Counted from the first letter of the stretch, positions 28,149 to 37,078 are shown. The stretch is 64,000 bases of DNA from an uncultured Ilumatobacter sp. (GCA_938091165.1 CALKNK010000002.1:62001-126000); one strand, 5' to 3'. The notes: generated from the letters alone by a model not told the origin. Program-made: numbers and translations.

Positions 28149-28931
28149 TCAGCCGTCGAGCACACTCCGGCGGAGCCACTGGAAGACCCGCCACCCGGTG
28201 AGATCGGTGGACATCGTGGTGGCGGCAACGGCGGCAGCGGCGTCGGAGATCGCCTTTCCGTTGGGAGCCTTCACGTGCACTTCGGCAACCCGCTCTGCCA
28301 TCACAAACCATCCGATCGCTTCTTCTACCGTGCGGCCGACCGTCAAGGACCCATGGTTGCGGAGGATGCAGAGCTTCGCATCGCCCATCGCAGCAGCAAT
28401 GCGCTTGCCGCCCTCGACCGAGAGCACCTCGACTTCTTCATCGTCGAACAGCGCCTGGTCGAAGACGAACGCAGTCGACTCCTGGCTAAGCGCCCGGAAC
28501 GGCTCGACATTGGCGGACCATGGCGTGCCATATGCGGTATGAGTATGACAGGCACTTACGACATCGGGTCGCGCCGCCAGTAAAGGAGCGTGGATGTTGT
28601 ATCCGGCCGTATTCACCGCAACGGTCGGGTTGCCGTCTTCGTCCATGACATCGCCATTGGGACCGACTAGCACCAACCGATCGGGTGTCGCCGCGCTGAA
28701 CGCCACACCCCAGTCGAGGAGCCAAAAATGATCAGTGAGGATCGGATCGCGTGCCGAGACGTGGCCGTCACCGAGTTGCCCCCATCGTTGGGCATCAAAG
28801 ATCCGGTATCCCAGCGCACACATCTCTTTGCGGTGGGCCCGTTCGTCCTCGAGTGAACGCTCAGCGCCGTATCGCTCAACACCCGGAAAGTCTGGATAGT
28901 TGTCGTGCTCCTGCCCCGAGATCTGCGTCAT
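28149..28931 (-). CDS. class II aldolase/adducin-family protein
   Basis: A 260-residue protein with the class II aldolase fold. Zinc ligands are visible as His129 and His131 (ACHTHTAYG) and His193 (LRNHGSLTVG). In L-fuculose- and L-ribulose-phosphate enzymes a Glu precedes the first His pair in an SSE-type motif; here that region reads VNTAGYNIHAPL, so the catalytic Glu seems absent. This suggests a relative with a different reaction or substrate, in the adducin-like branch. It is divergent from the MOSC gene, with 31 bp between starts. Confidence 0.88.
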   Translation of the reverse strand: MTQISGQEHDNYPDFPGVERYGAERSLEDERAHRKEMCALGYRIFDAQRWGQLGDGHVSARDPILTDHFWLLDWGVAFSAATPDRLVLVGPNGDVMDEDGNPTVAVNTAGYNIHAPLLAARPDVVSACHTHTAYGTPWSANVEPFRALSQESTAFVFDQALFDDEEVEVLSVEGGKRIAAAMGDAKLCILRNHGSLTVGRTVEEAIGWFVMAERVAEVHVKAPNGKAISDAAAAVAATTMSTDLTGWRVFQWLRRSVLDG

Positions 28932-28962
28932 GTTGACAGCGTAGAACTTCTACGATGAGCCA

Positions 28963-29538
28963 ATGCCTGCCGCATCGTCTGACCTATCCGGATCTGTTCT
29001 CGCCGTGCATTGCAGCGGCGAGCACTCGTTCTCCAAGCAGACCGTCGATACGGTCACGCTGCTCCCAGGACTTGGCGTCGAGGGCGACGCCCATCTCGGC
29101 CCACGGGTCAAGCACCGCTCACGCGTCGCTGCAGATCCCAACCAACCGAATCTCAGGCAGATACATCTCGTCATGTCAGAATTGCTCGACGAGGTAGTCG
29201 AGGCAGGCCATCAAGTCGCGCCTGGTCAGCTGGGCGAAAATGTGACGACGACGGGACTGGATCTGATCGGGTTACCGGTCGGCTCAATGCTGCGTCTCGG
29301 TGACACCGCACTCGTCGCGCTCACTGGCCTTCGCAACCCGTGCAAGCAAATTCGTAGTATCGGTGACGGCGTGTTGAAGATGATGTTCGTCGACGGCGGA
29401 CGCTATGGCCGGCCAGGTGAGCAAGTCGGACGGACGGGCGTGATGGGCGTCGTCGTCGCCGGTGGCGTCGTTCAGTCAGGCGACCCAGTCAAAGTGCGCT
29501 ACCCCGCCGGTGTGCTCACACCGATGCAAAAGGTCTGA
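28963..29538 (+). CDS. MOSC-domain protein
   Basis: A 191-residue protein consisting of a MOSC domain, the C-terminal domain of molybdenum cofactor sulfurases and related sulfur carriers. The conserved Cys is Cys127 in GLRNPCKQI, and LRQIHLVMSEL, GQLGENVTTTGLDL and VGSMLRLGD match the family. It acts on or carries sulfur for unknown acceptors and may relate to the Mo-cofactor genes at 0.6-4.3 kb, though it is not in that cluster. ATG 28963 is the start. Confidence 0.9.
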   Translation: MPAASSDLSGSVLAVHCSGEHSFSKQTVDTVTLLPGLGVEGDAHLGPRVKHRSRVAADPNQPNLRQIHLVMSELLDEVVEAGHQVAPGQLGENVTTTGLDLIGLPVGSMLRLGDTALVALTGLRNPCKQIRSIGDGVLKMMFVDGGRYGRPGEQVGRTGVMGVVVAGGVVQSGDPVKVRYPAGVLTPMQKV

Positions 29539-30011
29539 GTCGCCAGCCATGAGCTCAATCGCTGACGAGGCCACCGGCCGCCAGATGAACACGCCGCCGA
29601 AGTCCATTCTCAGCTCATCGATTACCGTTGCCTTCGCGACCCACGGAGCATCGTGGAGTGCCTGCCGCGGCGTGTTGGTCAGCGCCCGATTGACTCAACC
29701 ACGAACAATTACCCGGCTCTGCAGGTCAGCTTCAGGCCTGAGAAAAAAGGATTCATCTGGATGTCTGGCTCGATGCCCGCAGGGAGCGCTTATGGGCATT
29801 GCGCCGCGCTTATCTCGCCAGAGCCGTGATCAGTTGCCACGACGCTCTCATTGTTCGACATGTTCTGCGTCTTGAATGGAGCAACCCCGACTCCTTTACG
29901 CCGGATCCAGACGCGCAGCGCTGGCACAAGCAGCGACGTGACGGCATCAGATGGGCAGCCGGTTACCACCAGCGGATGCATCATCCTCCATCCACCATGG
30001 TGCGCTCGCAC
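29539..30011. other. intergenic region with an unexplained coding-like stretch
   Basis: About 470 bp between MOSC and btuD. One plus-strand frame from about 29567 reads RCLRDPRSIVECLPRRVG then NNYPALQVSFRPEKKGFIW, and another from about 29742 reads [20 protein letters not shown]. The two are joined at a six-A run near 29741; one extra base would fuse them. The second frame runs on through the antisense of btuD, which argues against a real gene. I call no gene here. Confidence 0.35.
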
Positions 30012-30797
30012 TTAGGCTTGAAAGCCGCGTCGCGGGACCACGATCACTTGGCCTTCCTCATGCTCAACGGTGACACAGACGTGATAAATCTTGCCGAGTC
30101 GTTCGGTGGTAAGCACATCTTCTGCGCTGCCGGACACCACGACGGCGCCGTGGTGCAGCATCGTCAGCCGGTCGGTGTAGGTGCCCGCGAGTGTGAGGTC
30201 GTGCAATGCCGAAATCACGGTGAGTTGTTCAGTCTGACGGAGTTCGGTGACCAACTCCAGCGCTTGCTGCTGATGACCAATGTCAAGTGCCGAAGTTGGC
30301 TCGTCGAGCAGCAGGATTGGCGCCTGCTGCGAAAGTGCACGAGCAAGCACGATCCGCTGGCGCTCGCCGCCGCTCAGTTCTCCCATCATGCGATGCGCGA
30401 ATTCTCCGAGGCGCAGCCGTTCAAGCACGTCGTCGACGATCGTTCGGTCGCGACGCGACGGCGAACCGAAGTATCCGATGTAGGGCGTCCTCCCGAGCAG
30501 CGCGTACTCGCGAGCCGTCATGTCATCGGGAATCAGTGGATCCTGCGACACATACGCAACGCGACCAGCACGCTCTCGATCACTCATCGAGCTCAGGGCG
30601 ACGCCGTCCATCAGGATCTCGCCCGTGTGGCCGACGAGTCCGACAATTGCCTTCAGCAGCGACGACTTGCCAGCACCGTTGGGGCCGATCAACCCGAGCC
30701 ATTCACCCGACACCACAGTGTCAAAGTGACCTGTTAACGCGGACGCCGAACGGCGCGAGTACTTCACACCCACATCGACCAGGGTGAGCGTGCTCAT
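30012..30797 (-). CDS. btuD: cobalamin ABC transporter ATP-binding protein BtuD
   Basis: A 261-residue ABC ATPase: Walker A GPNGAGKSS (38-46), ABC signature LSGGERQ (141-147), Walker B ILLLDEPTS (161-169) and the switch His in the SALHDLTLA segment. It belongs to the FecCD/BtuCD-type importer class. Its start overlaps the btuC stop by 4 bp. The cobalamin assignment comes from the riboswitch upstream of btuF and the neighbouring cob genes; siderophore or haem importers share the fold. Confidence 0.92.
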   Translation of the reverse strand: MSTLTLVDVGVKYSRRSASALTGHFDTVVSGEWLGLIGPNGAGKSSLLKAIVGLVGHTGEILMDGVALSSMSDRERAGRVAYVSQDPLIPDDMTAREYALLGRTPYIGYFGSPSRRDRTIVDDVLERLRLGEFAHRMMGELSGGERQRIVLARALSQQAPILLLDEPTSALDIGHQQQALELVTELRQTEQLTVISALHDLTLAGTYTDRLTMLHHGAVVVSGSAEDVLTTERLGKIYHVCVTVEHEEGQVIVVPRRGFQA

Positions 30798-31831
30798 GCT
30801 CCGATCCTCCGCGTCCGCAGCAGATACAGAAAGAAAGGTGCCCCAATAAAGGCGGTCACAACCCCGATTGGTGTCTCGGCGGGACGAGCGATCATGCGAC
30901 CGGGCACATCGGCAAGGATCAAGAAGCCGGCCCCACCCATCAGCGAGAGCGGCAACACCCGTCGGTACCCTGCGCCAGCGACCATTCGGACAATGTGCGG
31001 CACCACGAGGCCGACGAACCCAATCAGGCCGCTCACCGACACCACTGCGGCGGTACCAAACGTGGCCGCGATGACGATGACGAGGCGCGTTCGTGCCACC
31101 GATACGCCGAGTGTTGCCGCTTCCTCGTCGCCCACGCGGAACACGTCGAGGTGTCTCCGATGCAGCAGCAGCACCACCGTGCTCACGGCCACGTAGGGGA
31201 CGACCAACAAGACGTCGCCCCAGTCGGCTCGTGACAGGCTGCCAAGGATCCAGCGAAAGACCTCACGGATCACTTCGACATTGCGCTGCAAGATGAAGGT
31301 CTGCATGGCCGAGGTAAACGACACGACCGCAACACCAGCGAGCACCAGCGTGACACCCGATCGAGAACCGCCGAAGGCCGCACCGACGGTGTAGGTGACC
31401 ATCACCGTGGCCAAGGCAAAAATGAACGCAATGGTGGGAACCGGGTCAATCGACAAGGTTGATGTGGCGTCACGACCGATGGTCAACGCAATCGTGGCAC
31501 CGAGCCCAGCGCCGGCTGCCGAACCAAGCAGGTAAGGGTCGACCAGCGGGTTGCGGAACACGCCCTGATACGACGCGCCAGCGATGGACAACATGCCTCC
31601 GACCAAGCCACCGAGCAAGACGCGGGGCATTCGCACCTTCCAGACAATTGCCCAGTCGGCGTCGCTGACCCCGGTCTCGAAATCAATCAACGGCAGCCGG
31701 TTGACCAGTTCGAGCGGGACACGCCACCAGTCAGGGCCGGCCGGCCCGATCGAGACCCCGATGACGACAGCGAACAACACGAACACCCCGCCCGCGGCAA
31801 ACCAGCGGGTGTCATGTTGTTCGCCAGACAT
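30794..31831 (-). CDS. btuC: cobalamin ABC transporter permease BtuC
   Basis: A 345-residue FecCD/BtuC-type permease with about ten membrane segments. The family stretch PRVLLGGLVGGMLSIAGASYQGVFRNPLVDPYLLG contains the RNPLVDPYLLG motif typical of vitamin B12 and siderophore permeases; VGLVVPHIVRMVAG is the cytoplasmic EAA-like loop that contacts the ATPase. It lies between btuF and btuD, overlapping btuD by 4 bp. Confidence 0.92.
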   Translation of the reverse strand: MSGEQHDTRWFAAGGVFVLFAVVIGVSIGPAGPDWWRVPLELVNRLPLIDFETGVSDADWAIVWKVRMPRVLLGGLVGGMLSIAGASYQGVFRNPLVDPYLLGSAAGAGLGATIALTIGRDATSTLSIDPVPTIAFIFALATVMVTYTVGAAFGGSRSGVTLVLAGVAVVSFTSAMQTFILQRNVEVIREVFRWILGSLSRADWGDVLLVVPYVAVSTVVLLLHRRHLDVFRVGDEEAATLGVSVARTRLVIVIAATFGTAAVVSVSGLIGFVGLVVPHIVRMVAGAGYRRVLPLSLMGGAGFLILADVPGRMIARPAETPIGVVTAFIGAPFFLYLLRTRRIGA

Positions 31832-31858
31832 CAGATCAACTCACATCGTTCCTATCTC

Positions 31859-32854
31859 TCAGGCCGCAACCGCGGCCTGCTGGATGGCGGCCGCAACCGC
31901 GGTGTAATAATCGACAATGCGTGGGCCCCAACGCGAAGCAATGTCCTCATCGGCCTCGATCACGTTGCCATTCTGGACAGCAGCAATGGCATCCCAACCC
32001 GGGCGAGCACTGACGTCGTCAGCCGTGGTCGCGCAGAAGTTGCCACACGGAACGAAGATCAGATCCGGGTTCGACGAGATGATCACCTCGGCATTGAGCT
32101 GAGGGAACCCGAAGTTGTCACCCTCAGCGCGATCCGCAATGTTCTCGAGACCGAATGCCGAGTACACCTCGCCGATGAATGACGTGCTGTCAGCACTGAA
32201 ATAGGTGCTGTCCACTTCGTGGTAAATCTTCAACGGCTCCTCGGTAGCGGGGGCCGCATCGAGGGTCTCTTCGAGTTGGGTCTGCATTGAACTCACGACC
32301 TCTGCAGCATCACCGACACGGCCGGTTGCGGCACCAAGCTGCTCGATCTGGTCATAGGTATCTTCGATCGTTGCGGCTGCAGGGCCATCCCAAGAAGCAA
32401 TTCCCAGTTCGGCAAGCTGGTCGCCAAGACCGGTGAAGTCACCGCCAATGAGCACGAGGTCCGGCTCGAACGCAGCGATCTCTTCGATGCTCGGCTCGAA
32501 CCCAGAAAGTTCGTTGGGCAGCTCAAGCACTTCGGCTGGGAAGTTCGAAAATTGGTCCACCGCTACGAGTCGATCGCCTGCACCAATGGCAAACATGATC
32601 TCGGTATGCGTCGGGCTCAACGAGATGACGCGCTCTGGACTGGCCTCGGTGTCAGCGGGTGCCTGAGTCTCAGGCGGTGCCTCAGTGTCCGCTGGCGGCT
32701 CGGTGTCGGCTGGCGCCTGGGTTGGGGCGGGTGCTGCGGTGTCGCCTAGTTCCGACGTCGAGTCAGAGTCACCGCCGCATGCGGCAACGACGAGTCCGAG
32801 CGTAATAAGGACGCAGGTGAGTTTCTTGCGGGTGTGTCGTTCCTGTGAACGCAT
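31859..32854 (-). CDS. btuF: cobalamin ABC transporter substrate-binding lipoprotein BtuF
   Basis: The ATG at 32854, preceded by GGAGG with about 4-bp spacing, gives 331 residues. The N-terminus has a basic KK, a hydrophobic run and the lipobox LVVAACGGDSD, so this is a membrane-anchored lipoprotein. After it comes a 50-residue Ala/Pro/Thr/Glu-rich linker with PPADTEAPPE-like repeats, then the periplasmic-binding fold (ISLSPTHTEIMFAIGAGDRL, SGFEPSIEEIAAFEPDLVL). The frame continues upstream to 32905 but without a signal. The riboswitch and partners support cobalamin as ligand. Confidence 0.92.
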   Translation of the reverse strand: MRSQERHTRKKLTCVLITLGLVVAACGGDSDSTSELGDTAAPAPTQAPADTEPPADTEAPPETQAPADTEASPERVISLSPTHTEIMFAIGAGDRLVAVDQFSNFPAEVLELPNELSGFEPSIEEIAAFEPDLVLIGGDFTGLGDQLAELGIASWDGPAAATIEDTYDQIEQLGAATGRVGDAAEVVSSMQTQLEETLDAAPATEEPLKIYHEVDSTYFSADSTSFIGEVYSAFGLENIADRAEGDNFGFPQLNAEVIISSNPDLIFVPCGNFCATTADDVSARPGWDAIAAVQNGNVIEADEDIASRWGPRIVDYYTAVAAAIQQAAVAA

Positions 32855-32954
32855 TGTTCCTCCAACCTCGTGATGAGGGGTATTTGGAGAACAAGCTGGG
32901 TTCATCCGACGCGTTGCGCCGGGTGCGAACCTTCCCTTGCCTCGAGGGGTGATG

Positions 32955-33068
32955 GTCGCATCGAATGCACAGGCGATCGGACAGGCTCGTTACCTACCCT
33001 GCCTAATGCGGAGCGGGCTCGAGACCACCGTTGCGGGACAGCGCCGGATTCTCACCGGACTTCGCTGA
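32955..33068 (-). promoter_or_regulatory. cobalamin (adenosylcobalamin) riboswitch upstream of btuF
   Basis: On the minus strand, the core shows the riboswitch signature near 33030-33065: GTCCGGTGAGAATCCGGCGC then TGTCCCGCAACGG, matching the GGTGNNAATCC and GNCCCGC consensus. Further downstream, near 32980-33000, AGCCTG and CGCCTG resemble the B12-box half. The element sits about 100 nt before the btuF ATG. The ribosome binding site GGTTGGAGG lies just after a short CCTC / GAGG inverted repeat, so translation control is plausible. Exact ends are approximate. Confidence 0.82.
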
Positions 33069-33132
33069 ACAAACGACGTTTTATGTTGTGAATTCGACAG
33101 CGTAGTGCAGACTCCGTAGCCTCCCCCATCTC

Positions 33133-33711
33133 ATGGCCGACACAGAGCACGACGCAGCGCCCACCGACGACCCTCGACCCGACGGACTCCGACGCGCCGA
33201 CTCACTCGTCATCGTCAACACCGGCAACGGCAAAGGCAAGTCCTCATCAGCATTCGGCATGATGGTTCGCGCACTCGCTCGCGACTGGAACGTCGCGGTC
33301 GTCCAGTTCATCAAGTCCGGCAACTGGAATGTCGGCGAGGAGAAGATGGGTCGCCAGCTCGGCGTCGATTGGTTCTCCTTCGGCGACGGCTTCACCTGGG
33401 ACTCCAATGACCTGTCGAATGATCGCGCCCACGCCGCTGAAGGCTGGGCCAAGGCCGTCGAGCTGATGCAGGCTGGCGAGCACCAACTGGTGATCTTCGA
33501 CGAGCTGACCTACCTGTCGTCATTCAACTGGCTCCCGATTGCGGACATCGTCAGCCCGATCGCCGACCGACCCCGACACGTCAACGTGATCATCACTGGC
33601 CGCGACGCAGCGCCCGAACTGATCGAACTCGCTGACACCGTGACCGAAATGACCGAGATCAAGCACGCCTACACAAGCGGTATCCGTGCCATGCGCGGCA
33701 TTGACTACTGA
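33133..33711 (+). CDS. cobO: cob(I)yrinic acid a,c-diamide adenosyltransferase CobO/BtuR
   Basis: Transfers the adenosyl group from ATP to the corrinoid cobalt. The 192-residue protein has the P-loop GNGKGKSS (31-38), RALARDWNVAVVQFIKSG, and LVIFDELTYL (Walker B-like), and ends with the family's TEMTEIKHAY and GIRAMRGIDY. This is the CobA/BtuR branch. It is the first gene of the plus-strand cobO-cobU-cobT-cobS run and divergent from btuF; the 280-bp space between them holds the riboswitch, on the btuF side. Confidence 0.95.
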   Translation: MADTEHDAAPTDDPRPDGLRRADSLVIVNTGNGKGKSSSAFGMMVRALARDWNVAVVQFIKSGNWNVGEEKMGRQLGVDWFSFGDGFTWDSNDLSNDRAHAAEGWAKAVELMQAGEHQLVIFDELTYLSSFNWLPIADIVSPIADRPRHVNVIITGRDAAPELIELADTVTEMTEIKHAYTSGIRAMRGIDY

Positions 33712-33736
33712 TGCACCTGAGCGGGCGAGTTGCACC

Positions 33737-34291
33737 GTGTCGCTGACCCTGCTCGTCGGCGGCGCACGGAGCGGCAAAAGCACCCTGGCCGTTGAGATCG
33801 GACGACGGTTCGAAAAGAACCATGATGTCGCCGCCGTGACGTTCATCGCCACGGCACCGCGCAGTGACGACGACATGGATCGACGGATCGATCAGCACCA
33901 AGCCGAGCGACCGAGCAATTGGGCCACCGTGGAAGAACAGATCGACCTCGCGAATGCCATCGGACGCTCCGCTCCGGGCCTCGTCATCGTCGATTGCCTC
34001 ACGTTGTGGACTTCGAACCTGATGTGGGCTGATCTCGACGAATTAGCGGTCCACGAAAGGACGACAAGCACCGTGCGAGCGACAGTCGATTACCCCGGCG
34101 ACGTCGTGGTGGTCACGAACGAGGTAGGTCTCGGCATCGTGCCAGACAACGAAATGGCCCGGAGTTACCGGGACCTTCACGGTCAGGTCAACCAACAGTT
34201 CGTCGCCAGCGCAGATCGCTCTCTGTACCTCGTCGCGGGACGAGCCACCCCGCTCGTCGATCCCTGGACCCTCCTCGACGGACTGGCGTGA
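33737..34291 (+). CDS. cobU: adenosylcobinamide kinase/guanylyltransferase CobU
   Basis: CobU phosphorylates adenosylcobinamide and adds GMP to make AdoCbi-GDP. From GTG 33737 the protein is about 184 residues and begins VSLTLLVGGARSGKSTLAVE, with the P-loop GGARSGKS at 8-15. Other family stretches are TFIATAPRSDDDMDRRID, the DCLTLWTSNLM segment and VTNEVGLGIVPDNEMARSYRD. The frame extends back to 33686, overlapping cobO. It precedes cobT by 46 bp. Confidence 0.93.
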   Translation: MSLTLLVGGARSGKSTLAVEIGRRFEKNHDVAAVTFIATAPRSDDDMDRRIDQHQAERPSNWATVEEQIDLANAIGRSAPGLVIVDCLTLWTSNLMWADLDELAVHERTTSTVRATVDYPGDVVVVTNEVGLGIVPDNEMARSYRDLHGQVNQQFVASADRSLYLVAGRATPLVDPWTLLDGLA

Positions 34292-34337
34292 GTATGGAAC
34301 CTTTCGTTGCCGACCACCTCTTGAAAAGAGTCTCATC

Positions 34338-35324
34338 ATGACGCTGCTCCACGACTGCCTCATCGACCTGCCCAGCTGCGATGCCGATGCGCGCGCCGCG
34401 GTCACAGCCCGCGCTGCGGAGATCCTTCGCCCGAGTGGAGCACTTGCCTGGCTCGACGAAACAGCGGCGTGGATTGGTGGGTGGCACGGGACCGACCGAC
34501 CGGTGATCGAGCGGCCAGCCGGCGTGATTTTCGCTGCTGATCACGGCGTGGCACAGGCCGATGTGAGTGCCTACCCATCTAACGTCACCGCGTCGATGTT
34601 GCAGGCGTACAGCAAGGGCCAGGCCACGATCAACGCCTTTGCCCGAGCCGCCGGGGCGGACCTGGTGGCGGTCGACGTCGGCGTTGGCCACCCCACGGGT
34701 GACATCCGCACGGAGTCGGCGATGTCACCGGAGCGATTCGACACCGTGGTCCAAATCGCCATCGACACCATCGACGCCCTCGACTGCGACCTCCTCGTCC
34801 TTGGCGAGATGGGCATCGGCAACACGACGGTTGCTGCAGCGATTGCCGCGTCACTCGCAGGTGGCGAGACCGCATCGTGGATTGGGCGAGGAACAGGTGT
34901 GGACGACGCCGGTCTGGCTCGGAAACGCGAGGCCGTCCAGCAGGCACAACGCCGCATTGTAGGCATCACGGATCCAATTGAGATCCTCCGCGAAGTCGGA
35001 GGTGCCGAACTTGCCGCGCTTGCCGCAGCAACCATGGCGGCCCGCAATCGTTCCATTCCGGTCGTACTCGACGGATACATCACGGCCGCGTCAGTCCTTC
35101 CGTTGGTAATGGTCGAGCCATCTGCGATCGACCATTGCATCGTCGGGCATTGCTCGGCGGAACCCGGACACCGCAAGCTGCTCGAACGCCTGGACAAGCG
35201 TCCGCTCCTCGACCTCGATATGCGACTTGGCGAAGGCTCGGGAGCCATGGCTGCCGTGCCGTTAATTCGCATGGCATGCGCCGGCATTACCGAAGTGCCG
35301 ACCTTCGGTGAATTCTTCGCGTGA
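34338..35324 (+). CDS. cobT: nicotinate-nucleotide-dimethylbenzimidazole phosphoribosyltransferase CobT
   Basis: CobT activates the lower-ligand base as alpha-ribazole phosphate for nucleotide-loop assembly. The 328-residue protein has IFAADHGVAQADVSAYP, VDVGVGHP, LLVLGEMGIGNTTVAAA, CIVGHCSAEPGH and the C-terminal DMRLGEGSGAMAAVPL with the catalytic-region Glu. An AAGAG-type ribosome binding site lies about 8 bp upstream of the ATG. It is followed by cobS after 7 bp. Confidence 0.95.
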   Translation: MTLLHDCLIDLPSCDADARAAVTARAAEILRPSGALAWLDETAAWIGGWHGTDRPVIERPAGVIFAADHGVAQADVSAYPSNVTASMLQAYSKGQATINAFARAAGADLVAVDVGVGHPTGDIRTESAMSPERFDTVVQIAIDTIDALDCDLLVLGEMGIGNTTVAAAIAASLAGGETASWIGRGTGVDDAGLARKREAVQQAQRRIVGITDPIEILREVGGAELAALAAATMAARNRSIPVVLDGYITAASVLPLVMVEPSAIDHCIVGHCSAEPGHRKLLERLDKRPLLDLDMRLGEGSGAMAAVPLIRMACAGITEVPTFGEFFA

Positions 35325-35331
35325 ACCAGAT

Positions 35332-36141
35332 ATGAGAGCACCGCGACTACCGACTCCGACATTGGGGTTGCCGGCGTGGGGCCTGCTCGGTGCGATCCAA
35401 TTCTTGACACGGATACCACTTCGATTGCGGTCGGCTCCCGATCTCGCTGGCGCCGTGCCCTGGTTCCCCGTGGTGGGCGCGATGGTCGGCGCTGCCGTCG
35501 GTGGCGTCGCCGTGGCGATGATGGAGCTCGTGCCGCCACTCGTCGCCGCCGCCGTTGCGGTGCTGTTCGGTGTGGCTGTGACCGGTGCTTTTCACGAAGA
35601 CGGCCTTGCCGACACAGCAGACGCGTTGGGCGGATGGTCACCGGAGCAGAGGCGGGAAATTCTCAAGGACTCGCGCCACGGCAGCTACGGCGTGGCTGCG
35701 ATGTGCGGCAGCATCGTCGTGCGGATGGCGTGCGTCGCTGCGCTCGGACCAGCAGTCTCGTTCGCCTCGCTGGTCGCAGCGCACACCATCGGCCGCGGCG
35801 CGGCGGTCGCCGTCATGGGGGTCGCCCCGCCGGTTCCCACAGAAGGACTCGGCGCTGACTATTCCCGGGCGCCGTCACCACGGCGCGCAGCCGTGGGTGT
35901 CACGGCTGCATTGGTGCTCGCTGGACTGAGCGTTGGTTGGTGGGTGGCGCCCTTCGTGGCCGCTGCTGCGTGCGGATCCATTGCAGTCGCGATCATGGCG
36001 CGCCGAGCGTTCGGCGGGGTCAGCGGCGACATCCTCGGTGCGGTCGAGCAGGTCGGCGAATGCCTGGTGCTCATCGTCGCAACCGGGCTGACCCTGCGTC
36101 ACCCACTCTGGTGGACGTCACTCGTCGCCCACCGTCCTTGA
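35332..36141 (+). CDS. cobS: adenosylcobinamide-GDP ribazoletransferase CobS
   Basis: CobS joins AdoCbi-GDP to alpha-ribazole in the last step of cobalamin assembly. From ATG 35332 the 269-residue integral membrane protein begins MRAPRLPTPTLGLPAWGLL, with the family's FLTRIPL and the catalytic FHEDGLADTADALGG, KDSRHGSYG and GGVSGDILGAVEQ signatures. Several hydrophobic helices make up the remainder. Together with cobU, cobT and cobO it gives salvage and nucleotide-loop assembly, with no corrin-ring genes in the window. Confidence 0.95.
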   Translation: MRAPRLPTPTLGLPAWGLLGAIQFLTRIPLRLRSAPDLAGAVPWFPVVGAMVGAAVGGVAVAMMELVPPLVAAAVAVLFGVAVTGAFHEDGLADTADALGGWSPEQRREILKDSRHGSYGVAAMCGSIVVRMACVAALGPAVSFASLVAAHTIGRGAAVAVMGVAPPVPTEGLGADYSRAPSPRRAAVGVTAALVLAGLSVGWWVAPFVAAAACGSIAVAIMARRAFGGVSGDILGAVEQVGECLVLIVATGLTLRHPLWWTSLVAHRP

Positions 36142-36163
36142 GCAGCATCGCTAGCCTCTCGGC

Positions 36164-37078
36164 GTGAACATTCCAGCTCCCGTCGCGCAAGTTGTTCGAG
36201 GTTTCGCCATGGGCGCGGCCGACATCGTGCCCGGCGTCTCTGGTGGCACCGTTGCGCTCGTTCTTGGCATCTACGACCGATTGATCAACAACGTTCGACT
36301 CGGCGGCCGCGGACTCAAGCAGCTCCTCACCGGCGACATTTCCTCGTTCAAAGAGACGCTGGTTCGCATCGAGTGGATCTGGCTGATTTCCCTGCTCGTC
36401 GGGATTATCGTCGCTGTCGCTGCGCTCTCATCGGTGTTGGAACAGCTGCTCGACGATGAGCCGGTCAAGATGTCAGCGTTGTTCATTGGCCTTGTCGTCG
36501 GGACGATCTACGTCGCGATCCGAATGCTCGACCGGATCGATGCGACCACCGTCGCCATCATGCTCGGTGTGGGTGTTGCCCTGTTCCTGCTCCTCGGATT
36601 GAAGTCGGACACCGTTGTCGCCGACGACGCTGCAGAGGTGGTGACCCGCTCGCCGCTGATCTTCTTCCTCGCTGGTGCCATTGCGATCTGCGCAATGATC
36701 CTCCCAGGGATTTCCGGTTCGTTCCTGCTCGTGATGATGGGCATGTACACCGAGGTTCTCGGAGCGGTCAACGATCGCGACGTCGTCTCACTCGGCGCAT
36801 TCGTAGTCGGTGCCGTGCTCGGTCTTGCACTGTTCTCGACGCTACTTCACTGGCTGCTCGACAGCTATCACAACTGGGTGATCGCCGCAATGGTCGGCCT
36901 GATGCTCGGCTCGACACGCGTCCTGTGGCCCTGGCCCAACGGCACGAACACCACCACGTTGTCCGCGCCGGCAGACGACGTGGCCTTTCCGTTACTGCTT
37001 GCAGCCATCGGCGTCGTCGTGGTCATCGCCGTCGAAATGTTGAGCACAAAGCTCAGCGCGGCCGAGGAAGGCGCCTGA
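36164..37078 (+). CDS. DUF368 membrane protein (polyprenyl-phosphate transporter-type family)
   Basis: A 304-residue integral membrane protein, GTG start at 36164. It begins with VVRGFAMGAADIVPGVSGGTVALVLGIYDRLI, containing the DUF368 signature GAADIVPGVSGGT, and a second inverted-repeat-like copy, LPGISGSFLLVMMGMY. DUF368 members, with DedA-family proteins, have been linked to undecaprenyl-phosphate recycling in some bacteria. That role is family knowledge; the exact function here is not shown. Its stop directly abuts the aminotransferase stop (TGATCA). Confidence 0.9.
   Translation: MNIPAPVAQVVRGFAMGAADIVPGVSGGTVALVLGIYDRLINNVRLGGRGLKQLLTGDISSFKETLVRIEWIWLISLLVGIIVAVAALSSVLEQLLDDEPVKMSALFIGLVVGTIYVAIRMLDRIDATTVAIMLGVGVALFLLLGLKSDTVVADDAAEVVTRSPLIFFLAGAIAICAMILPGISGSFLLVMMGMYTEVLGAVNDRDVVSLGAFVVGAVLGLALFSTLLHWLLDSYHNWVIAAMVGLMLGSTRVLWPWPNGTNTTTLSAPADDVAFPLLLAAIGVVVVIAVEMLSTKLSAAEEGA

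Noticed and set aside
29799..30737. A 312-codon plus-strand frame across btuD
   Set aside because: It lies antisense to the clear ABC ATPase gene over most of its length and shows no motif; it is a by-product of high GC content.
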